DNA of 64,000 nt. Origin: Geothrix sp. PMB-07. GTDB taxonomy: Bacteria > Acidobacteriota > Holophagae > Holophagales > Holophagaceae. A program made the position numbers and the translations under genes. Shown piece by piece: positions 7,961 through 16,283 of the stretch; within the stretch, counting starts at the first letter, position 1; the number at the start of each line of letters is the position of its first letter. The stretch spans positions 62,001 to 126,000 of the forward strand of contig NZ_CP132333.1 of the NCBI RefSeq assembly GCF_030758935.1. Direction: 5' to 3'. The notes below the pieces were generated by a model that was not told the DNA's origin, made no database searches, and was given only the letters and a program-made list of their open reading frames with translations.

Positions 7961-9141
7961 GCCCTTCCCCGTTGAAGCAAAGCCCGGTTGAACCGGGCAC
8001 CCATGGGCCCATCGAGCGGCGCGTCGGCAGAAGGTCCTGAGGCGACCCACTGCGCGTGATCGTAGTTCCGGAGGGTCTCCAGGAGCTCTTCCGGTTGATC
8101 GACAAGCACGATGTCCGGGAAGGCTTCGATGCCAGCCTGAGTGGCCAGCTCGAGGATGGCCTGCTGAACCGTTTCCAGCGGGTGGCCATGGGGATCGCTT
8201 CCATGCAGAAGCAGAATCAGGGCCACCGGCTCTCCCTGCCGGAAGGTCTCGAAGTAACTCAGGATGACTTCGAGCCATTCATCCCTGTCCCAGGCGGGGT
8301 CGTGGATGAATGCCTCGCGAACCGGCTGGATCTGGGGCCCAAGGGTTTTCAGCCAGAAGGAGCAACCGTTCCTTTCAATGCCACGCAGGGGGCCACCGGT
8401 CCATATCTCATCGAGAATGGAAATCAGTGGCTGGTCATAAATGATGAATTTACACGGTAAAATGATTTCCAGCTTAGGGCCCTGGGCCAAAAGATAACAA
8501 GCTAGACCGTATTGTTCAGAATAATAACGGTTTACCCAATCAGCAGGATAATCATAGGGGAGACAGATATCGTGGAAGTGAACCAGCACACCTGGAGAGA
8601 GCATGGGAAGGATGTCCAGGAAGCTGACCGTCGAATCGGAATTCATAAACATGCGGTGCGAGTTGTCGAAGAACAGAATGTCGCCTTCGCCGAGTAGCGA
8701 AAACACTTCGAGATCAACCTCCTCGCAACGCTTCCGGATGACCTGATCGCAGAGGGCATCGATCTCGGCCCGCGGATCCGGATCAATGGAGATGATTTTG
8801 GTTTTGAGGCCATGGTCTGAGATGGCCTTCCGGGCGAACTTGGTCGAATTTCCGGATCCAACCTCAATGTAATAATTGGGATTGTTTTTTGCGAGAAAGC
8901 AATAGAGTGCCATGCTGTCCAGCGGCGGGATCCATCCGTTCTCCCAGTTGGGTTGAGCGGGGGTGTTGGCCGGAGTGACCGGAATTTGCTTGAAATGAGG
9001 AATGAGCGATCGAATCTCTTGGAGCCACTTCGCGTACACCTCGCGGTTTTGATTGATGATGGCGTACAGGTGACGATTGGGCTTCTCGACGGGGTACCTG
9101 GGCTTGGAAACGAAGGGATAATCCAAAGTGATTTGATACAT
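7957..9141 (-). CDS. Class I SAM-dependent methyltransferase with shared C-terminal domain
   Basis: The N-terminal 270 or so residues form a methyltransferase fold with the SAM-binding motif 'YIEVGSGNST' at about 91-100, an acidic strand 'IISIDPDP', and 'GDILFFDNSH' and 'VHFHDI'. This is the Methyltransf_24 type found in glycan clusters. The last 119 residues are copy B of the shared domain. The methyltransferase part is clearly AT-richer than its neighbours (for example 8400-9140) while the tail is GC-rich, which suggests separate origins. I chose ATG 9141 for its typical N-terminus. ATG 9177 is possible and neither has a strong ribosome-binding site. The next gene overlaps its stop codon. 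Confidence 0.85.
   Translation of the reverse strand: MYQITLDYPFVSKPRYPVEKPNRHLYAIINQNREVYAKWLQEIRSLIPHFKQIPVTPANTPAQPNWENGWIPPLDSMALYCFLAKNNPNYYIEVGSGNSTKFARKAISDHGLKTKIISIDPDPRAEIDALCDQVIRKRCEEVDLEVFSLLGEGDILFFDNSHRMFMNSDSTVSFLDILPMLSPGVLVHFHDICLPYDYPADWVNRYYSEQYGLACYLLAQGPKLEIILPCKFIIYDQPLISILDEIWTGGPLRGIERNGCSFWLKTLGPQIQPVREAFIHDPAWDRDEWLEVILSYFETFRQGEPVALILLLHGSDPHGHPLETVQQAILELATQAGIEAFPDIVLVDQPEELLETLRNYDHAQWVASGPSADAPLDGPMGARFNRALLQRGRA
7960..8316 (-). repeat. Shared C-terminal domain, copy B
   Basis: A 119-residue copy at the end of the methyltransferase. Landmarks are 'EAFIHDPAW', 'EWLEVILSYFETF', 'EPVALILL', 'FPDIVLVDQPEELLETLRNY' and 'AQWV'. Confidence 0.8.
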
Positions 9142-9228
9142 AACGGGCGGCGCTCCAGGGGCTTCAATGCAATTCATTCAGACATAGGTGGTTATAACAA
9201 ATGAGGCTTTTCCTCTGTAGAAGTTTAT

Positions 9229-12200
9229 CTAGGCGTGATTTTTCAGGGATTGAGAGAGTTGTTGGCCCAGGATACCCCTCAGGCTTTCGACATTCCACTG
9301 ACCAGAGCGTACCCAGCTGATGTGGGGGTAGGGCTTGATCTGCTCGAGGATCTCTTCGGGCCGATCCACGAGGACCACTTTGGGAAAGGCTTCCTGGTTC
9401 ATGCTGGCCATCACTTCGAGTACGGATTGTCCCGCCTCCGCCGGGTCGATCTGTCCGGGTTGGGTAGGATCGATGAGGATGATCAGGGCCACGGGATCGT
9501 CTGGGCTGAATGCGGTGAGGTAGCCGTGCAGCACTTCGACCCATTCATAGGCGTTCCACTCGGGCTCGAACAGGAAGGCCTGAGCGGCGGGTTGGGACGC
9601 GTGGAAATCTGACGCGCCCGGGGCTGGATGAAGGCGCGCGAGGGCCTGCTTGAAAAAGCGCCGGTAGTCCTCCATGCGCGCGCGCCAATCGAAATGGCCG
9701 CAGACGGATTCCCGGGCCCGGGCACCCAGCCTTTGGCGCAGCGCCGGATCATCCCGCAGACGAAGAATGGCCTGGGAGATGGCCTCGAAATCACGGGGCA
9801 CGATGAGAGCACTGAGACCGTCTTCCAGGAATTCAGGCACCGTGCCCACGTCGGTGGTCACGATGGCCCGGGCCATGGAAGCTGCCTCCATCAAGGAGTT
9901 GTTGTGCCCTTCGCTGGCCGATGTGCAGATGTAGACATCGATTGACTCATAGAATCCCCGCATCTCGTCGAGGGTCAGCATGCGGTCGCTGTAGCCGCAG
10001 ATCTCAAGCTCGACGCCTGGCAGGGTGGCCAGGGGGGCGATGAAGGCGTCATAACCTTTGATGGCCGCAGCCCGGTTGCCGGCCCAGCCCACCCGGAGCT
10101 TGCCCGGCGTGGCCTGGGGGGCATGCCGTGAGGAGAAGAACTCCGTGTCCACGCCATGGGGAAGGGCCAGCGCGGCGGGAAGCTCCGGCTGGAAGATGCT
10201 CAGCAGGCGCTGCGACACCACGTAGACGCCGCCCTGGTAGAGCTGGTTCAGATGCTGCGCCAGCGCGGAAGGCTCCCAGCCATCCCAGCTCGTATGGGAG
10301 CGGATGCCCGCCACCCACTTGGCTGGAGTGCGCACATGTTCCGGATTGACCATGTGCCACTCCAGGGGGTGGATGAGGTCATAGCGCGCCTCGTCTACGG
10401 GCTGGCCCCGGAATTTGATGTCCATGCCGTAGGCGATGTCGATGTCGAACTCGTCCGCCAGGCGTTCCTGCATCACGTGGGCGTGGCGGTCGAAGATCCA
10501 GTTGGGCACGTCCGCGATGATGAGGAGACGGGGCCGGCGGGGTGGTGGCCCCGGGGGATTCAGGGCCAGCCACTGGGACCCGATGATGCCCGCGGGGGAA
10601 TGGGGCCACTGCGCTACGAGCTGTCTCAGCCCCCGGCGGGCGGCGCGCAAATCGCCCCTTTCCGCGGCTTTTGTCACGAGATCAGCGGCCTGCACGGGCG
10701 TTTCGGCCCTTTCCTCGGCCGGGGCTTTCGAATGGATTTCAGCGGGCTGCGCCTTCGACGGAAGGGGCAGATCCCGGTGCTGGCGCAGCCATTCTTCCAG
10801 GAAGAGCAGCAGCCAGAGGGTCGGTGTGGCCGCACCCTCCAGCAGGGTCTTCATGACCGTTGGGCGGAAGTACTCTCTCAGGGAAGAATCCTCGCCCAGC
10901 AAGCGCGCCATCAACTTGCTGTAGGCCTCTCCGCCAGGGGCGAGCCACCGCGCCACAGGCATGGCGAAGCCCATCTTGGGGCGGTTGAGGAACGCATCGG
11001 GGAAGAAGCGACGGGCCACCCGTTTCAGCATGGCCTTCCGGTTCCAGGAACCGTCTCCGGCTCGGATCATGGAAAAGGAGGAAGGCAGTTTCGCGGCCTC
11101 TTCGATCACCCGGAGATCCACGAAGGGCGTCCGGACTTCGAGCCCGTGCATCATGCTGGCGATGTCGACCTTGGTGAGGATGTCGAAAGGCAGGTAGGTG
11201 TTGATGTCCATGTACTGCACGCGGGCCAGGCCGGAAAACGATTGGGACTCCGACCACAGCTGCTCGAAAAGCTCCTGGCGCGGCTGGAAGGCGGACTGGA
11301 ATTCGGGCCGCCACAGGGCGGACCGGACGGGCCCATCGGTGTAGTGGATGCACCGGATCCAGTCGTAGACGTTGGAGGTCGGGTTGGACATCCAGGAGGC
11401 CTGGGTTCCATAGCCCGCGAACAGCTCATCGGCGCCATCACCCGAGAGCACCATGGGCACGCTGGCCCGGGCCAGCTTGCACACGTGCCAGGTGGGCAGG
11501 GCCGAGCTGTCGCCGAAGGGTTCGCCGTAGTGCTGCACCAGGCTTGGCAGGAGCGACAGTGCATCGCTGCCCATTTCGCCCCGCGTGTGGATCGTTGCGC
11601 AGGTTTTGGCGGCGAAGGCCGCATAGCTGGTTTCGTCGAATTCCGATTCCTTGAACCCGATGCTGAAGGTGCGCACGCGGTCGCTGAGGAGTTCGCTCAT
11701 TTCGGCCACGACAAGGCTGGAATCCACTCCGCCGGACAGGAAGGCGCCGAAGGGCACATCGGACATCAGGTGGGCATCCACCGATTCCTTCACCACGGTG
11801 GCAATGCGCTCCTCCCAGTCGGCGGCCGATACGCCGGGTTCGGGGTCGAAGCGCATGGACCAGTAGCGGCGGGGCTTTTCCACCGCTCCGTCGAAACCCA
11901 CCCGCAGGCGGTGCGCCGGAGGCAGCTTCCGGATCTGGCGATAGGCGCTGCTCGGGGAGGGGATGTATTGCAGCCAGAGGTACTGGTCGATGGCGGTCAA
12001 ATCCAGGGACCCGTTGAAGCCTGGTGTGAGCAGCAGCGGGCTGATCTCGGAGCCGAAGGAGATGGCCTCCTCGGTCTCGCACCAGACCAGGGGCTTGATG
12101 CCGAAGTGATCCCGAGCCAGGAAGACGCAGCCCTGGCGATAATCCGCAATGCCAAAGGCGAACATGCCCCGGAAGCGATCCACGCAGCAGTCGCCCCACT

Positions 12201-12522
12201 CTTCCCAGGCGTGGATGACCACCTCGGTGTCCGAGCGGGTCTTGAACTGGTGCCCGCGGCTCTGGAGCTGGGTCATCAGTTCCTTGTAGTTGTAGATCTC
12301 GCCGTTGAACGTGATCCAGACCGACCCGTCCTCGTTGCTCATGGGCTGGTGCCCGCCGGTGGGATCGATGATGGAGAGGCGGCGATGGCCAAGCCCCACC
12401 GGGCCTTCGATGCGAACGCCTTCACCGTCTGGTCCGCGGTGGGCGATCCGGCGGGTCATGTTCCGGAGGATGTCCTCGGGGTAGATTCCGCCCTTGGTGA
12501 TCAGGCCGACGATTCCACACAT
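9229..12522 (-). CDS. Asparagine synthase-type amidotransferase fused to GT4 glycosyltransferase and shared domain
   Basis: A 1097-residue fusion. Residues 1-590 are a complete glutamine-dependent asparagine synthase: 'MCGIVG' gives the Cys nucleophile of the glutaminase after Met removal, 'RIAHRGPDG' and 'NGEIYN' follow, and the ATP-pyrophosphatase motif 'LSGGVDSS' lies near 263-270. A TPR-like linker follows. Residues about 675-980 are a GT4 glycosyltransferase ('PHGVDTEFF', 'SASEGHNNSLMEAASMARAIV'). Residues 981-1097 are copy C of the shared domain. The ATG at 12522 has a GGAG site. In glycan loci such synthases usually amidate uronic acids, so a coupled amidation and sugar-transfer role is inferred. 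The intact motifs indicate active glutaminase and synthase sites. Confidence 0.92.
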   Translation of the reverse strand: MCGIVGLITKGGIYPEDILRNMTRRIAHRGPDGEGVRIEGPVGLGHRRLSIIDPTGGHQPMSNEDGSVWITFNGEIYNYKELMTQLQSRGHQFKTRSDTEVVIHAWEEWGDCCVDRFRGMFAFGIADYRQGCVFLARDHFGIKPLVWCETEEAISFGSEISPLLLTPGFNGSLDLTAIDQYLWLQYIPSPSSAYRQIRKLPPAHRLRVGFDGAVEKPRRYWSMRFDPEPGVSAADWEERIATVVKESVDAHLMSDVPFGAFLSGGVDSSLVVAEMSELLSDRVRTFSIGFKESEFDETSYAAFAAKTCATIHTRGEMGSDALSLLPSLVQHYGEPFGDSSALPTWHVCKLARASVPMVLSGDGADELFAGYGTQASWMSNPTSNVYDWIRCIHYTDGPVRSALWRPEFQSAFQPRQELFEQLWSESQSFSGLARVQYMDINTYLPFDILTKVDIASMMHGLEVRTPFVDLRVIEEAAKLPSSFSMIRAGDGSWNRKAMLKRVARRFFPDAFLNRPKMGFAMPVARWLAPGGEAYSKLMARLLGEDSSLREYFRPTVMKTLLEGAATPTLWLLLFLEEWLRQHRDLPLPSKAQPAEIHSKAPAEERAETPVQAADLVTKAAERGDLRAARRGLRQLVAQWPHSPAGIIGSQWLALNPPGPPPRRPRLLIIADVPNWIFDRHAHVMQERLADEFDIDIAYGMDIKFRGQPVDEARYDLIHPLEWHMVNPEHVRTPAKWVAGIRSHTSWDGWEPSALAQHLNQLYQGGVYVVSQRLLSIFQPELPAALALPHGVDTEFFSSRHAPQATPGKLRVGWAGNRAAAIKGYDAFIAPLATLPGVELEICGYSDRMLTLDEMRGFYESIDVYICTSASEGHNNSLMEAASMARAIVTTDVGTVPEFLEDGLSALIVPRDFEAISQAILRLRDDPALRQRLGARARESVCGHFDWRARMEDYRRFFKQALARLHPAPGASDFHASQPAAQAFLFEPEWNAYEWVEVLHGYLTAFSPDDPVALIILIDPTQPGQIDPAEAGQSVLEVMASMNQEAFPKVVLVDRPEEILEQIKPYPHISWVRSGQWNVESLRGILGQQLSQSLKNHA
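9232..9582 (-). repeat. Shared C-terminal domain, copy C
   Basis: A 117-residue copy at the end of the AsnB-GT4 fusion. Landmarks are 'QAFLFEPEW', 'EWVEVLHGYLTAF', 'DDPVALIILIDP', 'FPKVVLVDRPEEILEQI' and 'ISWVR'. Confidence 0.82.
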
Positions 12523-12523
12523 A

Positions 12524-13690
12524 TCAGCGCTCCGCCTTCCCGGCTTCGGTCAGCACACGGTCCATGGTCGCCACCAGGACCTGTTGAACGGCCTGGGGGG
12601 AGTGGCAGGTTCGGGCGCGCTGGAAGGCCCGGGAGGCCAGGCCATCCAGCCAGGCAGAATCCCGCCGCGCCCGGTTCAGCAAAGCCAGGAACCGGTCCAC
12701 GTCGCCGTGGGCGCTGGCCGCGCAACCGTGATCGGCGCACCAGCCATCCGGATCGGCGCTGAGAAAGAGGGTGGGGCAGCCCACCATGGCGCCCTGGAGC
12801 ATCAGGTTTGGAAAGCCTTCCAGGGGGCTCGTGTTGACCATGGCGCGGGAGGAAACCATGAGTGAGCGTAGCTCCTCCTGGCTGCCGAGACGGTCTGACA
12901 GGATCACATTCGGGGGCAGGTTGGAGCGCCAGGGCTCTGGAAGGGCCTGGAGCCCTCCGTTGCTGACCATGCGGAACGTGGCGTGTTCCATGTCCCGCGC
13001 CAGCTCGAAGAGGATGTCGGGGTTTTTGTCGGCGAGGGGACGGCCCACCCACAGGAAATCGAAGGCTGGATTCCCACTCCGGGCCGGTGCGTCGCGCTCC
13101 TGTTCCCAGCCCGCTGGAATGGGATTGGGCACCAGGGTGGCGATCCTGCCCACCTGGCGGTACAGCCGATCCTTCTGCCACTGGGTCTGGGCGAGCACCT
13201 CGGTGGCCCGGTGCAGGGCCTCCCAGGCGTGGAATTCCGGAACGAGGTATTCGTTCAGGATCATCGATCCGTTGAAGACCGAGTCGCGCAGGCTCTGGTC
13301 CGAAGCGATGCCCACCACGGCGGGAAGCCCCAGCTGCCGGGCCTGCCGGGTCATCTCGTAGGACACCTCGTTCGCGCCCAGCGACACGAAGCAGTCGGCC
13401 TGAAAGCCTGCGTACAGGTCTGTGATTTCGGGATTCGCCTGGAGGCTGTGGAAGGCGTGACGGGGGATCTGAAACAGGCCCAGGCCCTCCTTTGAGGTTT
13501 CAGGGAAGGGCAGATCCGGTTCGTTCAGCACGGCAAAGGAAACCCTGAAGCGGCCTGAGTCGATCAGCATCCGGGCGAAGGTCAGGGCGCGCACTTCGGC
13601 CCCGCCAAACGGCATCTTCGCGCCAGGGGTCAACAGACCCAGGGCGTTGATTTGGACGAAACAGATGCTGGGTTTGCCGGGTGCAGTCAT
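12524..13690 (-). CDS. Family 4 glycosyltransferase
   Basis: The 388-residue product is a GT-B retaining glycosyltransferase. It has an N-terminal acceptor domain with the glycine-rich loop 'MPFGGAEVRAL', the inter-domain strand 'FDFLWVGRPLADKNPD', and the donor-binding region 'SPLEGFPNLMLQGAMVGCP', which corresponds to the E-x7-E region although the second Glu is replaced. No signal or membrane segment is present. The ATG at 13690 follows an AAGG ribosome-binding site, and the gene ends one base before the AsnB-GT4 start, showing tight coupling. Unlike its neighbours it lacks the shared C-terminal domain. Donor sugar unknown. Confidence 0.88.
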   Translation of the reverse strand: MTAPGKPSICFVQINALGLLTPGAKMPFGGAEVRALTFARMLIDSGRFRVSFAVLNEPDLPFPETSKEGLGLFQIPRHAFHSLQANPEITDLYAGFQADCFVSLGANEVSYEMTRQARQLGLPAVVGIASDQSLRDSVFNGSMILNEYLVPEFHAWEALHRATEVLAQTQWQKDRLYRQVGRIATLVPNPIPAGWEQERDAPARSGNPAFDFLWVGRPLADKNPDILFELARDMEHATFRMVSNGGLQALPEPWRSNLPPNVILSDRLGSQEELRSLMVSSRAMVNTSPLEGFPNLMLQGAMVGCPTLFLSADPDGWCADHGCAASAHGDVDRFLALLNRARRDSAWLDGLASRAFQRARTCHSPQAVQQVLVATMDRVLTEAGKAER

Positions 13691-13750
13691 GGGGCGTACC
13701 TTGGCGCAGATAGACCCTTTCCGTCAAAAGGACGATGGAGCCCTCAGGAG

Positions 13751-16222
13751 TTAGCAACCTTCGCGCCACCATGCGGTTCGCAACTGGTCGAAGCAGGCCT
13801 GCAAGGCATCTGGGGGGATGGGGTCCTTGGGAAGCCACGTGGCCCAGGGGTGATCCGGCAATTGATCCAGGAGCTCGGAGGGGTGGTCGAGGAGGATCAC
13901 CACAGGGAATGTCTCTCGGCCCGTTTCGGCCAGCACCTGCATCACGGCCTCCCCCACCTCGGCCGGAGGCGGTGAAGACACCAGGCCGCCTGGATCCGGC
14001 ACGAGGATCAGGGCCACGGGATCGCTGGGCGCGAAGGTCTCAAGGTAGGCCCGCAGCGTTCGGGTCCATCCGGGGTTCTCCCAGCGTGGCGCATACAGGA
14101 GGGCCGTTGAAGTGGGTCTGGGGCCTGCTGGGTGGCCGGTGTCGCAGGCGGCTCGGAACCAGGGGCCTGTGAAAGGGGAACAGAGGTCTTCGCCAGGTGC
14201 CGGGGCAGGGGGAACCCAGTGGAGGCACTGAAAGGCTCGGAGGCTTGTCAGCAGGTCGTCGGACCTTTCGAGCAGCGCAACGACGGGTGCCGCGCCTGGT
14301 GTCGCGGCACCGATGGCTGAGGCTAAGGCCTGCCCGGCGGCCTCTGCCGTGGGTGTCCCAGGTAGGCTTTCGTCGTGGAGGAGAAAGAGGGCCACCGGTT
14401 CCTCCGGATGGAAGGCGTTCAGATAGCCATTCAGTGCAGCCTCCCAAGAAGCGGAGGCCCAGTCAGGGGATAGCAGGAAGGCATCGCCGGTCGGGGGTGC
14501 TTCCGCCGTGCGCATCTGGAAAACCACGTCCAGATGGGTCGCGAGGAGTGCTTCATCGGTTGGGAAGATCCGAAGCATGGCCTCCAGCCCCTCCCTGGCG
14601 GCATGGAGGTTGTTCTCAGCTAGGGCCTTCCGCGTGGTTTGATCCAGCTCCTCCAGGGTGCGCTTCCTGAGGAAGAGCATCAGGTTGGGGGTTTCCATGA
14701 TGAGCAGGAAGGTGTTCCAGAACTCGCGGGAATCCTTGATCAGCCTGAGCAGGTAGTGTGTCAGCCCGCCCCGTTCCGCCAGCACGTACTCGACCTGATA
14801 GCGTTCGGCGAGGGCGTGGAAATCCCCGCCCGGATAGGGGTAGTTGCCACAGGCTTCGAGCAGCTCGTCCAAAGGCAGCAGCCTTGTGTCGATCATGGCC
14901 GCGGTCAGGACGGGATGGGGCGCACGGTGCAGGGCCTGCCAGTAGACGTTGCCCAGCGGCAGCAAAGGGCCCGGCGGAAGCTGGCGAAGGCGGTCAAAGA
15001 GGGCTTCGGATTGGTGGTAGTCCTCCTCGACCGGGCGCAGGGCATTCAGGTAGTCGCGCACGAAATAGACCGCGGACAGGACGGAGTAGGCGCCGAGCAC
15101 CACGAGCAGCCAGGGCGCCGCAGTCCAGGCACCGAGCGTGAACAGCAGCAGGGAAGGAAGGGTGATGGCCTCGAGGTACCGCTCGCCTTCACCCAGGAAC
15201 AACAGGCCCTTCTGCTTGGTGAGCAGGGCCCAGAGGACGCCGCATCCTGCCCAGACGAGCAGGAATCGCGCGTCGCCGTGAACCAGGTGCTTCCAGGGTG
15301 TGAGAAGCGGAAAGAGGACGATCTGGGGAAAGACCGTGACGAGCAGATGCAGGTAGTGCCTCGAGTGAAAGTACCAATCGAGGAAGGCGTGGAACTCCCC
15401 GCGGACCAGCTGCCCCACGGCCGTTCGGAGGCCTTCCAGGTAGCTTCGGAACGTCAGGATGTGCGGGTAAAGGAAGATTTTTTGGAGATGGGTGAAGTAG
15501 ACGGTGGAATGCGCAAGGCGGCCTCGGAGAATGTGCAGCGTCTTTCCGCCGGTTATCAGGGCCGAGGTCAGGAGGCAGGTGGCCATCAAGAGCAGGTGAA
15601 GCGGCGATATGAGCAGAGTGAAACCCAGCCCGAAGAGCAGAAACACCTGAGTGGAGAAGGTGGCCGTAAAGAGGAGCACGGCCCCGGCGAGCACGCTCAC
15701 CCCGAGCCAGGCGGGGTGGCCAGTGGTCCAACCCACATAGGCGGATAGGATGTGGGTGAGGAACAGGGCCTGCCCAGGGACCCGCGCACTGCCGTTGTAG
15801 GCTCGGGGGCCGGAGCCGATGCGCAGGAGGGCAGGGGCGAAGGCGTAAAGGCTGGCCGTGGTCAAAGCGACCCAAGGCGCGTTTGAGGCACCACCCCGCG
15901 TGGCGAACCACGAGCTGGCGGCGTAGACAATGACGAGAATCAGAGTGTCGAAAACGGCCCCCGTCGCGCGTTCCACCCAGGCCCGGGCGGAGGAAGGGAA
16001 GAGCGCGAGAAGGAAGTGGTAGCCGCAGGGATAGGTGTATTCGTTCTTCAGCAGCACGCCCGGGAGGGTGGGGGGAAGGCGGAACCGCCGCGATCGAATG
16101 AGCTCTGCACAGTACAGGTGATAGTAGGTATCCGACACGATGGCATTCTGCCGGAAGCACCGGGGGAGGAACCGGATGAGAAAGGTCACCACGGCCAGAA
16201 GCGCGAGAAGGCTCAAAGGCAT
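13751..16222 (-). CDS. Polytopic GT-C-like membrane protein with two shared C-terminal domains
   Basis: The 823-residue product starts with about 420 residues of transmembrane helices ('MPLSLLALLAVVTFLIRF' to 'LLVVLGAYSVLSAVYFV'). The first loop carries 'SDTYYHLYCAELI', reminiscent of the acidic catalytic motif of GT-C transferases such as PMT or oligosaccharyltransferases. A soluble region (about 430-575) follows, then two tandem copies of the shared domain (about 580-705 and 706-823). This is probably a lipid-sugar-dependent glycosyltransferase or glycan-assembly membrane protein. The ATG at 16222 has a GGAGCG site. Exact activity cannot be assigned. Confidence 0.85.
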   Translation of the reverse strand: MPLSLLALLAVVTFLIRFLPRCFRQNAIVSDTYYHLYCAELIRSRRFRLPPTLPGVLLKNEYTYPCGYHFLLALFPSSARAWVERATGAVFDTLILVIVYAASSWFATRGGASNAPWVALTTASLYAFAPALLRIGSGPRAYNGSARVPGQALFLTHILSAYVGWTTGHPAWLGVSVLAGAVLLFTATFSTQVFLLFGLGFTLLISPLHLLLMATCLLTSALITGGKTLHILRGRLAHSTVYFTHLQKIFLYPHILTFRSYLEGLRTAVGQLVRGEFHAFLDWYFHSRHYLHLLVTVFPQIVLFPLLTPWKHLVHGDARFLLVWAGCGVLWALLTKQKGLLFLGEGERYLEAITLPSLLLFTLGAWTAAPWLLVVLGAYSVLSAVYFVRDYLNALRPVEEDYHQSEALFDRLRQLPPGPLLPLGNVYWQALHRAPHPVLTAAMIDTRLLPLDELLEACGNYPYPGGDFHALAERYQVEYVLAERGGLTHYLLRLIKDSREFWNTFLLIMETPNLMLFLRKRTLEELDQTTRKALAENNLHAAREGLEAMLRIFPTDEALLATHLDVVFQMRTAEAPPTGDAFLLSPDWASASWEAALNGYLNAFHPEEPVALFLLHDESLPGTPTAEAAGQALASAIGAATPGAAPVVALLERSDDLLTSLRAFQCLHWVPPAPAPGEDLCSPFTGPWFRAACDTGHPAGPRPTSTALLYAPRWENPGWTRTLRAYLETFAPSDPVALILVPDPGGLVSSPPPAEVGEAVMQVLAETGRETFPVVILLDHPSELLDQLPDHPWATWLPKDPIPPDALQACFDQLRTAWWREGC
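13754..14107 (-). repeat. Shared C-terminal domain, copy D2
   Basis: A 118-residue second tandem copy at the very end of the membrane protein. Landmarks are 'GWTRTLRAYLETF', 'SDPVALILVPDP', 'FPVVILLDHPSELLDQL' and 'ATWLP'. Confidence 0.8.
14108..14485 (-). repeat. Shared C-terminal domain, copy D1
   Basis: A 126-residue first tandem copy in the membrane protein, including a short linker. Landmarks are 'DAFLLSPDW', 'SWEAALNGYLNAF', 'EEPVALFLLHD', 'SDDLLTSLRAF' and 'LHWVP'. It is the most diverged in its second half. Confidence 0.75.
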
Positions 16223-16283
16223 GTGCGCTCCAGGCTGGAACTCAGATCATTCTGTCGCGTCGAGGCTGGCTTCCTGGATGGAC

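Noticed and set aside
10156-12762. 868-codon open frame on the plus strand
   Set aside because: It is antisense to the AsnB-GT4 fusion gene with its strong motifs. Its product is low-complexity, rich in Gly/His/Val, and matches no family; it is a high-GC shadow frame.
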